In this document: piece by piece, positions 29,701-39,156 of the stretch
How positions within the stretch are numbered: the stretch's first letter is position 1
Layout: every line of letters starts with the position of its first letter
NCBI RefSeq assembly: GCF_008329945.1
Contig: NZ_CP035807.1
Coordinates: 1,178,001-1,242,000, forward strand
Source of the DNA: Thiospirochaeta perfilievii
GTDB taxonomy: Bacteria > Spirochaetota > Spirochaetia > DSM-2461
Direction: 5' to 3'
DNA length: 64,000 bases
Made by a program: the position numbers and the translations under genes
Notes under the pieces: model-generated
Seen by the model: the letters and a program-made list of their open reading frames with translations, nothing else
Told to the model about the DNA's origin: nothing
Database searches by the model: none

Positions 29701-32700
29701 GGGTATCAACATCCTCCGACTCACTACTAACTCCAGATCTGGTTAACTTAGTCTTATTCTCCCCAGGAATAGAAAAGTTGTAACTATTAGCAATACTAGA
29801 TGTTCCTCTACTATCTATGTTAAAAATTCTATCGTTATTATTCTTTTCAGCCGATAACCCGCTTCTTGAAAATGGATTATACAGTGTGTACTGGCTAGCA
29901 CCCCAAAGATCAAGCTTTCCATTAGAGTTGGCAAAAACATTTAAGTTAAACCATGCTATATTTATACCACCCTTAATTCCATCGACCCAACCAGACCCCT
30001 TTTTAAACCGACCAAACTGGGCGTATCCTTTAGCTAACCACTCAGTTCTAGATGGAATATTTACCTCTGGAATTGTTACAAACCATAGTTTCTTTCGTTT
30101 TGAGTGAAAAAGAGCTCCTTTCTCAATTCCAAAATCGACATCTGCTGTACCTGAGACTATAGTTTGACCATTCTGATCATATACAAATACCTGGACGGTA
30201 CCACGAACAACAGCAAGAGTTACCTGTAGTTTTCCATAAAAACCTCTACCTGTTATTGCTGCAAGTACTTCTGCTCTAGCGGTACCGTTAAGAACAACGA
30301 GATCTCCTCTAAATGCCCAGTCCCAGTCTGTAATATCTAACCAGATATCAGCATCACCTCTTACTTGAGATCCACCAGTTGAGTCTACAACAGTTAAACC
30401 TAGCTGTATCCTTGTTCCATTATCAAACATAGACCGTAGGCTGCTTGGTATCTCTATTGGAGGACCAAAAGTTAGACCACCTCTTATGCCGTTTAAGAAC
30501 ATACCTGTTGATGCCATAGGTATACCAACTCCTGGTGCTTCCCATGAAAAGTATGCCTGCTCTAAACCTATTGGGTATAAATTACTTGGATTTGTAAAGC
30601 TCACTTTAGTTCCAAATGTACCCATTCCAGGCACTATTAATTTACCACCACCTTTAACATAGTAGCTATCTTTGTTAACGCTGAATGAGACCTTAATATC
30701 CTTAAAACCCATTCCATCACCAACTGTAAAGTCTGGTAGTGCTATATCCCCACCACTAATGTTTAATGATGATGGAGTAACTTCTACTCCATTTATACCT
30801 ATTTCAACTCCACCTACAAAGTCTGGGGTTTTACAATATACCTTATCAAAGGATACTCTACCGTTAACAGCATCTAAGGCTGGTTCGATTAATATAATTT
30901 TAAATCCTGCAATATTTGGGGACTCTATCTTATCTAGGACACACTCCCCAAAAAATGTTCCGTTATAGTCGAAACCTGCATTGTTAAATCCAACCTTCTG
31001 TCCACCCATCTGTGATGGTAGTTTAATTCTAAATGTATCCATTGTAATTCTGTCTGCATTTACTACAAAGTTTGTTATATCTGTTGTAAACCCACCTACA
31101 GTTACTGTTGCATTAGATATTCCTGCTGATATATCTATTATATCACCACCCCAGTCCATTACAAACTTCTCTAGTAGAATAGATTCTGGTAATCCTTCAG
31201 CAAGGGATGATGGAAGGTTTAACTGTCCAACTAGGGATATTCCACTATTACTAACTGTTATATCGTTAAACACAAAATCCATACCTGCAAATAGCGGTGC
31301 TGTTATATTTCCTTCTACTCCAGCTTCAAAGGATATAAGTCCACTATTTGTAGATACTTTAAGATCGTTTATATTAAACTTATCTACACCAAGACCATCC
31401 TTAACTGCTGTTGGCATTACTATACTACCACCAAAATCAAAGACTAGATCATTAGTTCCAACAGGTTCATATAGTACATTTATAGTTCCATCTTCTAGAC
31501 TTAACTCTCCATAGATATCTATATTTAGGTTACTTACACCCATATCGAGGGCTAATATTTTACCTGTTGCATCAAATTTAAATGTATGTACAGGTATCTC
31601 TAACCCTGCTATTCCCTCTGGAAGAGCGTCTCCCTCTGGTAGTTTTGCAGCTGCAGTTAAATCTATAATAAATGATTTACCATCATCGGATTTTAAAAAG
31701 TTAAGGTTTGCTCCCTTACTACCATCGTATTCACCATTAGAAAGACCTCTAACATTTAGGTCACCAAATAGTTTTAACTCAGGACTTAAGGTAACATCGA
31801 AATCGATATCCCCAATAATTCCGTTACTATCTATAGAGAATGCAGATATAGAGGATTTAGTTCCAGCTATACCATCTGGGAATGTTGAACCTAGCTCTAT
31901 AAGGTTACTATTTACACCACTAGGTAAGGTGGAGAATGTAAAGAGACCATTGTCGTCATCCATATCGATCCCAAGTTTCCAGTTTTCCATATAGATTCCA
32001 GCAAACAACTCTCTTCTATCTTCTAGTTCAAATGTAGAGTAGAAGTTAGATACTTTTCCATTTTGATCAATGGTAAATGTCTCAACTGTTGCTACTGTAT
32101 TCTTCAAAAAGTTTGGTAAATTAGGGGCATCTAAGGTTATAGATGTACCTGTAACAGATAGTTCAAATAGCTCTGTCTCTTTAGCATATTTAAGACCTAA
32201 CCCCTTAGTCTCTACAGTGTTTTCAAGCATTGTAAAGATAAAACCATTACCATTTTCATCTACAAAGTCACCTTGAACATCGAATCGCTCAATACTGCCT
32301 GTTGTTACATTGACCTTTATACCAAACTCATCTGCCTTATCACCAATATTTAGGGCTTTCCCAGCAATGCCTGTAGGAAAATCATAACCTAATACAGCTC
32401 TAGCCGATGCTCCTAAAAAGAGATCATCACCCTCTTTAATTAGGGCAAGTTTCCAGCTATCTGAAGTTGGCACCGGTTCTAGATAGAATAACTCATCGAA
32501 TAGAGGTAGAGATTCTGTTTTGCTAGCTGACACACTTAAATCCCCAACACTGAAATCATTCTTTATCTGAAGCGTATGGATGGATAAAGTGGTATTATCT
32601 AATCCCTCTGGGAATTTTGGATCGTTTGGATCATTCTCAGGTATAAATACGGAACCTTCTGTAATCTCTAATCCTCTCTCTTCGCTTAGCGCTAACTCCT

Positions 32701-35700
32701 GTAGTGCAAAGTCCAGATCTTTATATCTGTATGATAGGTTAGAAGCTTTAATGCTCTTAACCTCAAAATACTTTTCATCTCCTGTAGGTTCAGGAATAAT
32801 TGTTATATTCTCAATTTTTAATTGCGGTTTTTCACTTCCATTTGAGTTAAACTCTTTTGGAAGATCTACTGTACCTTCATTTACTATAAGGTTAAAGTCC
32901 TGATCTACAGTAATACCTGTAATTGTGGCATCCCACTGATCAAAGATTCTAAAGTCTATAGAGTCATCTAGAGATAGATTGAATCTTAGCTCACCCTGAT
33001 CCATATCATATGGAACCTCTAGCTCTTTTATAGAGAATCTCTTACCTGCTAACTCCTGAACACCAAAGTCTCCAGGTAGCCTAACCCCACCGGAGAATGA
33101 GATTCCATCAACAGTGTTGACAGGAAGCTCCCCAAATCCTAAATCGTCTATATAAAATGTATATCCCCACATATCAAATGGATCTACTCTAGAGCTTCCT
33201 AACTCGAAGCTACCATCAGAGTTGATCTTAAAGTTTGTCAGTTCAACCTCTTTATTCTCCATCGTGTCTGGGAGAGTAATATTCCCTTCACCAATGGAGA
33301 AACCTTCACCATTAAGATATATATCGTGAAAGTTAAAATGGGTATTAAAAGCATCGAATTCTAGATGAGGTACAGCTGTATCGGAAGTTACTGTACCATC
33401 TCCATGGAGTGTAAGGTGGTCAAAATATATGTACTCTGCTGCAAAGTTCTCTGGTAGAGTTACAAATGAGCTTAGATTAATTCCATCATCTGTTAATCTA
33501 ATAGATTTAACTGTAAATGTTACCTCATCCCCTATTGGATTGAAGCTAAATGGAGTAAAATCCTCTCCACCAAATTTTATCTCTCCGGAAGCGTAATACT
33601 CTATTGGACCCAACTCATGTCCGTTTAATCCTACTATTTTAAGTGTGTTTTCATCTGTTAATAGACCATCGGAGTCGATAGAAATACCGTAACCTCTTAG
33701 GGGAATTGCACCTACAAAGTAGTCAACTTCATCAACCTCTTTTAAGGTGATAATCTCACCATATCCATTTAATAATACATCTTGATCTGGATAATTTAAC
33801 CCAACACTACCTTCTGGGTTCTGTAGGGCTTCAGGAAATAGGATCTGACCAGATAGTAGAATCCCGTTATCTGTTAACTTATAACTACTAGCTGTTACAT
33901 CAAAGCCATTCTCAGATATAAAGTTTATATTTGACGGCTCAGATATGGTCTCTGCTATTGTTCCATTAGAGTCTAATTTAATAGAAGATAGCAGAAGAGT
34001 CTGAGAACCCATTGTAGAGAAAAGTCTAATCTCCCCTGATTCTATATTTATTATGTTCTTATCTACTGAGATACTGTCTGCTAAGACTCTCCAATCTCCA
34101 ATATTAATAAACTGTTTACTATCAGTAATACCAGAGTTAGAGATACCTCCTGGGGTGTAGTTAAAATCGTTAAAAGTTATCTCTCTTCTACCATATTCCT
34201 CAGGTAGTGATAGTGAAGCTTTAGAGTATAGTCCGTCTGCTCTTTGCTCAAACTCAGCTAAGCTGTAGTTCCACCCATCTTTAGTAATTTGTTTTACAGT
34301 ATCTGAAGCACCATAGTATATTACACCATTACCAGAGAACTCTAAACCTTTAAACTTTAACCCATTTAGGTGTTTTTCATCTGGATTTGCCGTATCTAGT
34401 GTCAGGGATCCTACTGTTATTTTAAAGTCTGAACCAATATATTGTAAATTACTAGCCTGGTAGTTGAATCCCTCTATAATAACTTTGTGACTATTTGTAA
34501 CATCAGAGTCTCCCAGGTTTCCTGCTCGATCTAACAGTAGGTTATGTAAAGTAAATGGTTCACCTTTTACATAATCATCTAATGCTAGTTCAATTTCTCT
34601 GAACATTATTGTGTAGTCTAGTCCGTTAGAACCTAAACCTAAAGATTTTACTGTTAAACCAGAACCAAAACTATGATCAACCTTGATTTCATTATCTATA
34701 TTCCATATACCTTCGTCTATTACACTAAAATCTAAAGAAGATATAATAAGCGGTTTTACAACATCTGATAGTTCTGTCTCTCCACCGTAGGTATCTGTCA
34801 AAGTTAAGATTCCTCCATTAATCTCTATTTGGCTTCCTACAACCTCAATATCTGTAGCGGTTAACGAGTAACCAGAGTAATCTAACTCCAGTCTAGTCTC
34901 TAATTTTGCTGCAATATCTTCATCCAGAGATTCACCACTAAATGTATGCCCACTAAATCTATAATTATAATCACCAACACTAAAAGACCCTTCTGTGGTA
35001 AATCCATACTCTGTAAAGTCTATATCATCGACACTAAAGTTGGTTCCATTGTAATCATATGAGAAGTTATCGAAACTAAAACTTTTACCTTTAGTTACAA
35101 TACCTTCATAGGAGATCTCTAAATCTTTGAATCTTACGGAGTTACTTATCTCTCCACTTACTACAAACTCTTGGTTATGAACTATTAACTCGCCATCTGC
35201 AATAATTATTTTATTTTCTCTTAATATTGCTTTTTCAACTTTAATACTGTAATTTTCTGTTTCTATAGTAAATGGATCTGCTGGGCTACCTACAAAATCT
35301 CCTTCCAATATTTTCCAGTTTGAGTTAAGTAGTATTTTTACTAATGACACGCTCTTATCATTTCTAAATATAGAAAAACCTCGCCCGTTACTAGATTCTT
35401 TAGGTAAATAACCTGTGGAAATTCTTAAGTTTTTTCCACTTAAGATAAATTCTAAATCTTCATCTGATTTTATTACCCAGTTATTACTACTATCAAACTG
35501 TTTGTATCCAGTATACAGAGCAGATATTGGCTTATCTGAACTTAAACTTTTTGAGGAAGATAGTAATAGATTATTATTAAATTGTGCTATTCTATTTTCT
35601 GGTAATGTAATATACGGTTCAAAAATCTCTAAACCTAACTCATCAAGAACTAAACCATAGGATTTTAGTGCATAACCACGAATCATAAACTCCAAAGGGT

Positions 35701-38700
35701 TATCCTCTAACTCAATAAGTTTGTATTCTCCATTTTTAAATTCTGTTAATTTATCCTTAAAATCTAAGTTTACTTTAGTTATTTCAACACTGTTTTGCTT
35801 AAGTCCTAAAGCTTTAGGTAGTAAAAGTTCAGCTATTGGGTCTACTAAGGTTTGCCCTACTACTCTATATCCATAATATTCATTATCAAAAGGAATTGAA
35901 TATGCGGGCGCTGTATCAATAATACCTTCACTATCAAAAAAAAGATGTTTTATCTCTTTATTCCCTGCTTTGTCAAAAATCTCTAATTGAGCTCTATATT
36001 TTTTTATTTTTTTGTCTAAACCAATAACTGAAAATGTGTTTGTTTCTGGGGCTAAGATCTCTTTTCCACTTGTTACTGGAAAAATAAGTTCTGATCCATT
36101 ATCTAAAGAGTATAAAGAAAACGTTAATCTCTCAACTCCGGATTTATTATCTTCTACTACTCCCCAAGTAAAGTTTAAATTATTAAAATTTTCATAATCT
36201 TCAATATCTACAGATAAGTAGATATCATCATCTGTAATAGGTTCAATTGTGGGTTTTTCAGAATCAAAATATACCGTATGATAATCAGCATTCTTTTTTC
36301 CTGTCCAATCCTCAGCTACTAATATAAAACTTACTTGCCCACACTCTAAATTTTTATCTAAGCCCTGACTAACAAAACTTTGAAGATCGAAAATTTTCTC
36401 TCTTTTAGTAGTTTCTCCCCAACCTTGTATATCTATATTATTTGGATCCGCAATATATTCATCTAGGTCTTGAGTAAATGTTTCCATATTAACAAACTTA
36501 TAGTAGTATTTTTTAATTCCTGTTAAATCTTTGGGTTCTAACCATGAAAACTGTGCTTTTGTTGCCGAATAGTATTTTTTATCTATAGAATGTGTATCTG
36601 AATCTATTCTAATATTTTTTGGATTAGAGAGGTCTACTCTAAAGGTATAAACCTCTTCTTCACTTAATTTCCCATTATTAGACTCTGCAACAACTCCTAA
36701 GTAGTAGTATTCAAATACTGAGGTATTTTCATTATAACCATTCTCCTCTAAACCAACTAATTCAAGCTTTGAAATAGTTGTGCCTTCTGATATATATTCA
36801 CTAAAAATACTATAAAATTCACTTTTATAAAGTTTATAATGATACTGTTTTATACCTGCCATTCCAGCGTCTGCACTAAAACTAAAGTAGGCATCATCTA
36901 ATGCGACAGTATCTCTTTCAGAGTTGGCTTCAGGGTGGGATGTTGATTTTATTTTTAAATTAGATGGGGAAACGCTATCAATAATTACTGGAAGTGATTT
37001 ACTTAGCTCTGATCTATTTCCTCCATAGTCAATAGCTACACTCTTTATATATGTTACACCATTAAGTAGTGTTACCTTATATTTCCCATCTTCAAATATT
37101 GAAGCAATAGGAGAAAAATCACCATCGATATCTCTGGAACTGTAGAACTCATAGTAAGATACATCCCCATCACGATCTAATACTCTATCGCTTCCTGTTG
37201 GGGCTAAATATACATCCTTATCACTGCTAAATCCAGTTTCTGTAATAGTTTTATATAAATCGTCTTCTTTTATATATGTTGTGAATGAATCTGCAACTGG
37301 GGATGTTTTATCAACTATAAACTCTAAGCCCTCTGTAGATTCTCCATAGTTACCTACATCATCCTTAACTCTAAAGTAGATATAATAGAATCCTTCTGGT
37401 CTACTCTCTACATCGATCTGAGTTTTTCCATCAGCTGTAGTGAGATCAAGCCATGTATCGTCAATTCTATATTGAAGAGTATCAATATCAACATCAAGAT
37501 CGTCCCATGATGGTAAACTTTTAAATGATAGTTTCCCATCTAGTAGATATCCTAGATTATCTAGTTGTCCTAAAGAGCTAAACTCTGGCCCCTTTGTATC
37601 TTTAATAAATTCTATACTTGTAGGGTCTGAAATATTATTTGCCCCATCGGTATAACGCAAATATAATTTCTGGGAACCATCTACACCACTATACCTAACA
37701 GTTAAATCCTCAGGTAATGCTGTCCAGGTTAACTTATCAAAGCTATATTCTAAATTACTGTAATTAGCAGAAAAAGAGCTACTTAGCGTACCATAGTCAC
37801 TAATTAGCGGAAGTGATTTTAAAACAATTTCAGAAATTGTTTTAGAATTAACAAGAGATCCACTAGATATGATTACTGGCTTCTTTCTGTCGATTCTCAC
37901 AGTAACTTCTTTTGCTTTTATACTTTGATTTCCTGCACTATCTATAGCAACTATTTGATATCTATATATATCGTAATGGTTCTCATTTTCTTCATTTAAA
38001 ATCGATAAAAATGTAGGTCTTATATCACTAACTTTAACAGTATCGTCTAGGATAACTTCACCTCTTTTGGTTTTATATTTATGATCTAATAATTTGTAGT
38101 TTACTGTGGAAGAAGAATCATTAGTAAATGTTTTTAATGTTAATGAAGAGTTCTCCCAGTTAAAATGAATAATATCCTGGCTTGAACTTTGTAATATTTC
38201 TTTATCACTATTTAATAGTTCTATTTTAGTTATTTCTGGTTCAATATCGTCATACTCTAACATATATTTCCCAGTTACAATTTGCTCATTACCAAAAATA
38301 TCCTTAACTTTTATATCTATTTTATTAGAACCATTAACCAAGCTATTTAAGTTAAGTGTTGTTGTATTACTGCTACCATCTGAGCTTTGCCAGTTACCAC
38401 CGTTTAAACTATATCTCCAGCTATAACTATCAATATCGCTACGGTCTGTTGCAATGAAAAGTATAGAGACATTACTATTGACAGTCTTATCAAAATCATA
38501 TGTTGTTATAATTTCAGGAGGAGTATTATCAATATTATCAATACTAACAGATTCGGTTCGAAAATTTCCAACCTTATCTATAATCTTAAATTCTACAGTG
38601 CAGTTTTCTGTAACTGTAAAACTTCTACTAACCGAGTGTAAACTATCTATAGATTCTTCATCAGAGTAGAGTGTTATCGGTCCAAGTTTATCATATGGTA

Positions 38701-39109
38701 GGTCATAAATAATATACTCAACCCCAGATCCTAGATCTTCAGCATGAATTGTAACATCTAAAGACCCTTTAACAACATCTGTAGTTGATAACGTTGTTGT
38801 TGGTTTTTCTGGTTTTATAGTATCAACTCTAGGAATAATAATATCTGAATATGTTGTATTACCAGCTTTATCAGTAGCTCTTACCCAAAATGGATCATAG
38901 GAACTAATATTATTTTTATTTATAGTTGCAACTTCATAATCTACAATAGTTACTCCACCTGCATCTTTGTACTCACGCACTGTTTCATAGGGTACAGATG
39001 TCCAATTAAATTCATCATTAGATATTTCAAAAGATTCTATACCTTCATAACTAAAGTCTGATGCAATATGATTCTCAGAATCAAAGAAGTTGTTATTAAC
39101 ATCCCTCAT
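23792..39109 (-). CDS. Giant Ig-like/FN3/IPT/PQQ repeat surface protein (main frame, 5105 aa)
   Basis: 5105 residues from the first ATG, but homologous sequence (DITPPSGFTVDGNDTWGSVN) extends upstream to a frameshift near 39192, joining it to the 269-aa frame at 39157. Residues 1-1100 are tandem Ig-like domains (DNTPPEI, VDTIKPEKP, DKAGNTTYS). About 1130-2960 is a very long repetitive beta-rich region built on FSFDNFSYDYNGTNF- and LPEGIAGLEIPVHTF-type units, like a fibre or solenoid. About 3070-3500 holds FN3-like domains, 3530 onward IPT/TIG domains (PPVMLDSVSPAIWSQGE), 3900 a putative-Ig domain, 3986-4300 a PQQ-type propeller (WSLSGKDGGNSRYN), then more Ig-like repeats. Probably an exported fibre or adhesin. 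Its stop overlaps the ATG of the NlpC/P60-like gene. Confidence 0.85.
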   Translation of the reverse strand: MRDVNNNFFDSENHIASDFSYEGIESFEISNDEFNWTSVPYETVREYKDAGGVTIVDYEVATINKNNISSYDPFWVRATDKAGNTTYSDIIIPRVDTIKPEKPTTTLSTTDVVKGSLDVTIHAEDLGSGVEYIIYDLPYDKLGPITLYSDEESIDSLHSVSRSFTVTENCTVEFKIIDKVGNFRTESVSIDNIDNTPPEIITTYDFDKTVNSNVSILFIATDRSDIDSYSWRYSLNGGNWQSSDGSSNTTTLNLNSLVNGSNKIDIKVKDIFGNEQIVTGKYMLEYDDIEPEITKIELLNSDKEILQSSSQDIIHFNWENSSLTLKTFTNDSSSTVNYKLLDHKYKTKRGEVILDDTVKVSDIRPTFLSILNEENENHYDIYRYQIVAIDSAGNQSIKAKEVTVRIDRKKPVIISSGSLVNSKTISEIVLKSLPLISDYGTLSSSFSANYSNLEYSFDKLTWTALPEDLTVRYSGVDGSQKLYLRYTDGANNISDPTSIEFIKDTKGPEFSSLGQLDNLGYLLDGKLSFKSLPSWDDLDVDIDTLQYRIDDTWLDLTTADGKTQIDVESRPEGFYYIYFRVKDDVGNYGESTEGLEFIVDKTSPVADSFTTYIKEDDLYKTITETGFSSDKDVYLAPTGSDRVLDRDGDVSYYEFYSSRDIDGDFSPIASIFEDGKYKVTLLNGVTYIKSVAIDYGGNRSELSKSLPVIIDSVSPSNLKIKSTSHPEANSERDTVALDDAYFSFSADAGMAGIKQYHYKLYKSEFYSIFSEYISEGTTISKLELVGLEENGYNENTSVFEYYYLGVVAESNNGKLSEEEVYTFRVDLSNPKNIRIDSDTHSIDKKYYSATKAQFSWLEPKDLTGIKKYYYKFVNMETFTQDLDEYIADPNNIDIQGWGETTKREKIFDLQSFVSQGLDKNLECGQVSFILVAEDWTGKKNADYHTVYFDSEKPTIEPITDDDIYLSVDIEDYENFNNLNFTWGVVEDNKSGVERLTFSLYSLDNGSELIFPVTSGKEILAPETNTFSVIGLDKKIKKYRAQLEIFDKAGNKEIKHLFFDSEGIIDTAPAYSIPFDNEYYGYRVVGQTLVDPIAELLLPKALGLKQNSVEITKVNLDFKDKLTEFKNGEYKLIELEDNPLEFMIRGYALKSYGLVLDELGLEIFEPYITLPENRIAQFNNNLLLSSSKSLSSDKPISALYTGYKQFDSSNNWVIKSDEDLEFILSGKNLRISTGYLPKESSNGRGFSIFRNDKSVSLVKILLNSNWKILEGDFVGSPADPFTIETENYSIKVEKAILRENKIIIADGELIVHNQEFVVSGEISNSVRFKDLEISYEGIVTKGKSFSFDNFSYDYNGTNFSVDDIDFTEYGFTTEGSFSVGDYNYRFSGHTFSGESLDEDIAAKLETRLELDYSGYSLTATDIEVVGSQIEINGGILTLTDTYGGETELSDVVKPLIISSLDFSVIDEGIWNIDNEIKVDHSFGSGLTVKSLGLGSNGLDYTIMFREIELALDDYVKGEPFTLHNLLLDRAGNLGDSDVTNSHKVIIEGFNYQASNLQYIGSDFKITVGSLTLDTANPDEKHLNGLKFKGLEFSGNGVIYYGASDTVKQITKDGWNYSLAEFEQRADGLYSKASLSLPEEYGRREITFNDFNYTPGGISNSGITDSKQFINIGDWRVLADSISVDKNIINIESGEIRLFSTMGSQTLLLSSIKLDSNGTIAETISEPSNINFISENGFDVTASSYKLTDNGILLSGQILFPEALQNPEGSVGLNYPDQDVLLNGYGEIITLKEVDEVDYFVGAIPLRGYGISIDSDGLLTDENTLKIVGLNGHELGPIEYYASGEIKFGGEDFTPFSFNPIGDEVTFTVKSIRLTDDGINLSSFVTLPENFAAEYIYFDHLTLHGDGTVTSDTAVPHLEFDAFNTHFNFHDIYLNGEGFSIGEGNITLPDTMENKEVELTNFKINSDGSFELGSSRVDPFDMWGYTFYIDDLGFGELPVNTVDGISFSGGVRLPGDFGVQELAGKRFSIKELEVPYDMDQGELRFNLSLDDSIDFRIFDQWDATITGITVDQDFNLIVNEGTVDLPKEFNSNGSEKPQLKIENITIIPEPTGDEKYFEVKSIKASNLSYRYKDLDFALQELALSEERGLEITEGSVFIPENDPNDPKFPEGLDNTTLSIHTLQIKNDFSVGDLSVSASKTESLPLFDELFYLEPVPTSDSWKLALIKEGDDLFLGASARAVLGYDFPTGIAGKALNIGDKADEFGIKVNVTTGSIERFDVQGDFVDENGNGFIFTMLENTVETKGLGLKYAKETELFELSVTGTSITLDAPNLPNFLKNTVATVETFTIDQNGKVSNFYSTFELEDRRELFAGIYMENWKLGIDMDDDNGLFTFSTLPSGVNSNLIELGSTFPDGIAGTKSSISAFSIDSNGIIGDIDFDVTLSPELKLFGDLNVRGLSNGEYDGSKGANLNFLKSDDGKSFIIDLTAAAKLPEGDALPEGIAGLEIPVHTFKFDATGKILALDMGVSNLNIDIYGELSLEDGTINVLYEPVGTNDLVFDFGGSIVMPTAVKDGLGVDKFNINDLKVSTNSGLISFEAGVEGNITAPLFAGMDFVFNDITVSNSGISLVGQLNLPSSLAEGLPESILLEKFVMDWGGDIIDISAGISNATVTVGGFTTDITNFVVNADRITMDTFRIKLPSQMGGQKVGFNNAGFDYNGTFFGECVLDKIESPNIAGFKIILIEPALDAVNGRVSFDKVYCKTPDFVGGVEIGINGVEVTPSSLNISGGDIALPDFTVGDGMGFKDIKVSFSVNKDSYYVKGGGKLIVPGMGTFGTKVSFTNPSNLYPIGLEQAYFSWEAPGVGIPMASTGMFLNGIRGGLTFGPPIEIPSSLRSMFDNGTRIQLGLTVVDSTGGSQVRGDADIWLDITDWDWAFRGDLVVLNGTARAEVLAAITGRGFYGKLQVTLAVVRGTVQVFVYDQNGQTIVSGTADVDFGIEKGALFHSKRKKLWFVTIPEVNIPSRTEWLAKGYAQFGRFKKGSGWVDGIKGGINIAWFNLNVFANSNGKLDLWGASQYTLYNPFSRSGLSAEKNNNDRIFNIDSRGTSSIANSYNFSIPGENKTKLTRSGVSSESEDVDTLIFLVNYGEGDPELTAIAADGTEYTVADPNVTVDRTEWGMYFIVNKPQAGSWTLRVDNMPSDDSYSVTVFGNQKQPELFVDTFGYTNRYITEPLTVSGSTTGMEEGQTVELFAREDMNEFTGYKIAQTTLDSNGSFSTKIDPSTLVDGENYIYVSVDNGIDANLIEFIGGSLLINNYKEPLAAVDNILLSKTKDGDLVVSFDKLDSVRVAGYSLTLTNKNSGVSKDFYLGQMTKFTIPGLEKDDYIATIKAKDSNGAYGAQSIAKEISLADVTENLNNIRTERDSIILETNVGDSVTDTVDIIVDFPTTTNSSYDFITGEFNSLTPEQYEEGQSWGIYPKLDNSLIDITSGHETLNYTIATNSYTVPGTYSYILTINNMGNLDNKIEIPLTLKVTHPPVMLDSVSPAIWSQGETKNFEIYGSGFVDGTKLLLDGVELPTKDKTFGRLAADVPFDTKQGNRTITVVSPSGEENTIDVEVEGPTWSIATFKGYSVVNPGNSTKLIFSLSGLNDFNSSVPFTVNNLPEGWSSSWYTTNVLADTLEDILIDVPTGTEPGTYFFTIDDIEDNSIRAEIKVTNNTINPTISSLSNYSILTGDELSIFGFGFSETSEVYIGDTKQEVTGRDLDILTIKISNSTLSGDIRVVEGTTTSNTISLHVKERGYKIYPEDDDYRMQPGESKDVNVVISGYSEYVNLEVDNQSEAITAYIADSYLKLNGETTLSITLAHSIPNGTYPISIVGTDGDIRVEKVIEVQVGDAFVFTTQSIPSFMEGVDSSFQLITENGEGETQYTLQEEDDLPAGLTLSKSGLISGKANFGAENKIVVVLAKDETGRVITKEFKITIEENSWSLSGKDGGNSRYNPTPSPADNRVKWNTKTQQMATKILIGNNKVFALGDNGINVLSATSGMPLYTIDGEFSDYFYSSETLFTLDKDNNFTAWEVSLGNKKWSRDGVTNFSTDGFNLLLETEVETLVINLTDGQLTNQLDITLDNTIWFKNQLYRTGKGSLQLLVENSWVEVYDSIADIEKVVTDSNNIVLLSKIGDLTILDENYKQVVTKQIILTDGELVLTDKNILILVDGLTHIYNKTTLDKEITTPTISGTIISAKEKFFVAGDRGLEAKNIYNGKNIWTIQEPQHDAVIVGEELFTIDQAGVVTCYNGRDNIFSPTTTIVSNPATPDGNNDYYRTTPIVELNINDPETFVKEGNYKYNSSIFKNYTEGLNLPDGEYSFSGYGVDSNGLRGLTESRYFKVDTSIPVTTNLITAQEGLNGYTISNVIYNLSATDETSGVEYIHYELNGDKHIYSRAVEITEEGDYTFSWYAEDRAGNLEEIKTDERIIDLNNPTIEYEIYEDDEFSTVYLSATDSYSGVNRIEYRVNGADVQNYLDPINLPAGIMYDITFRSVDNAGRDSGWNAIVLDLSDVEPVDLIKEFKYSWGSGNRYVNRDVQVGDPLYIFKNRGNEKKFGKYNKIESLPDYLIGGEMLVGNYNDKYAWDKKFITITAGTTIDLYVLRNKYSRLELDDTWTLVDSDVDISQYAFVGGADIYHRVVTADNYATITGTAMWQQGGANIVIAKRNLAADLTIFSPNPSKDLTPLSFNWYSASNIKGQINRSWSYKLGDNQEVELGSNFSGEFNLPYVDEDTTLELIVKVEANNPVDPTITDTITTSRFYNVINRGEVKILEPVSGSQVLNNRPTPINYKVINFNNEEIEANINWSVDNGTITNNQLLPNITGLTTITSSFNIYQDYIKESTTTLNIVDNYTTETFDFGQNLVTTYQEQENGRFYGFNKDYRHRVGETTYIDIPEGKYWSNNKITKEYIAFEDGDSFEYLVNNGLYRVKALVGPIVRYDKQSITIEGIKTEIPTERQSRYFYIELTADVVDNKLTITGSQNLQLLELEVTRVEEPIETTITKLENRRVIKDMKWYQWNPDHYFPELDWFNSDKKNKYNHRTNSMRVWSEQVPARPSDRGNR

Positions 39110-39156
39110 AGAGATTATTAAATTTTTATTTACACTACCCCAAGTATCATTACCAT

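Noticed and set aside
25302-38669. Plus-strand ORFs of 60-200 codons opposite the giant gene
   Set aside because: They lie antisense to a 5105-codon frame, have no ribosome sites or recognisable domains, and are Ser/Thr/Pro-rich as expected from reading repeats backwards.
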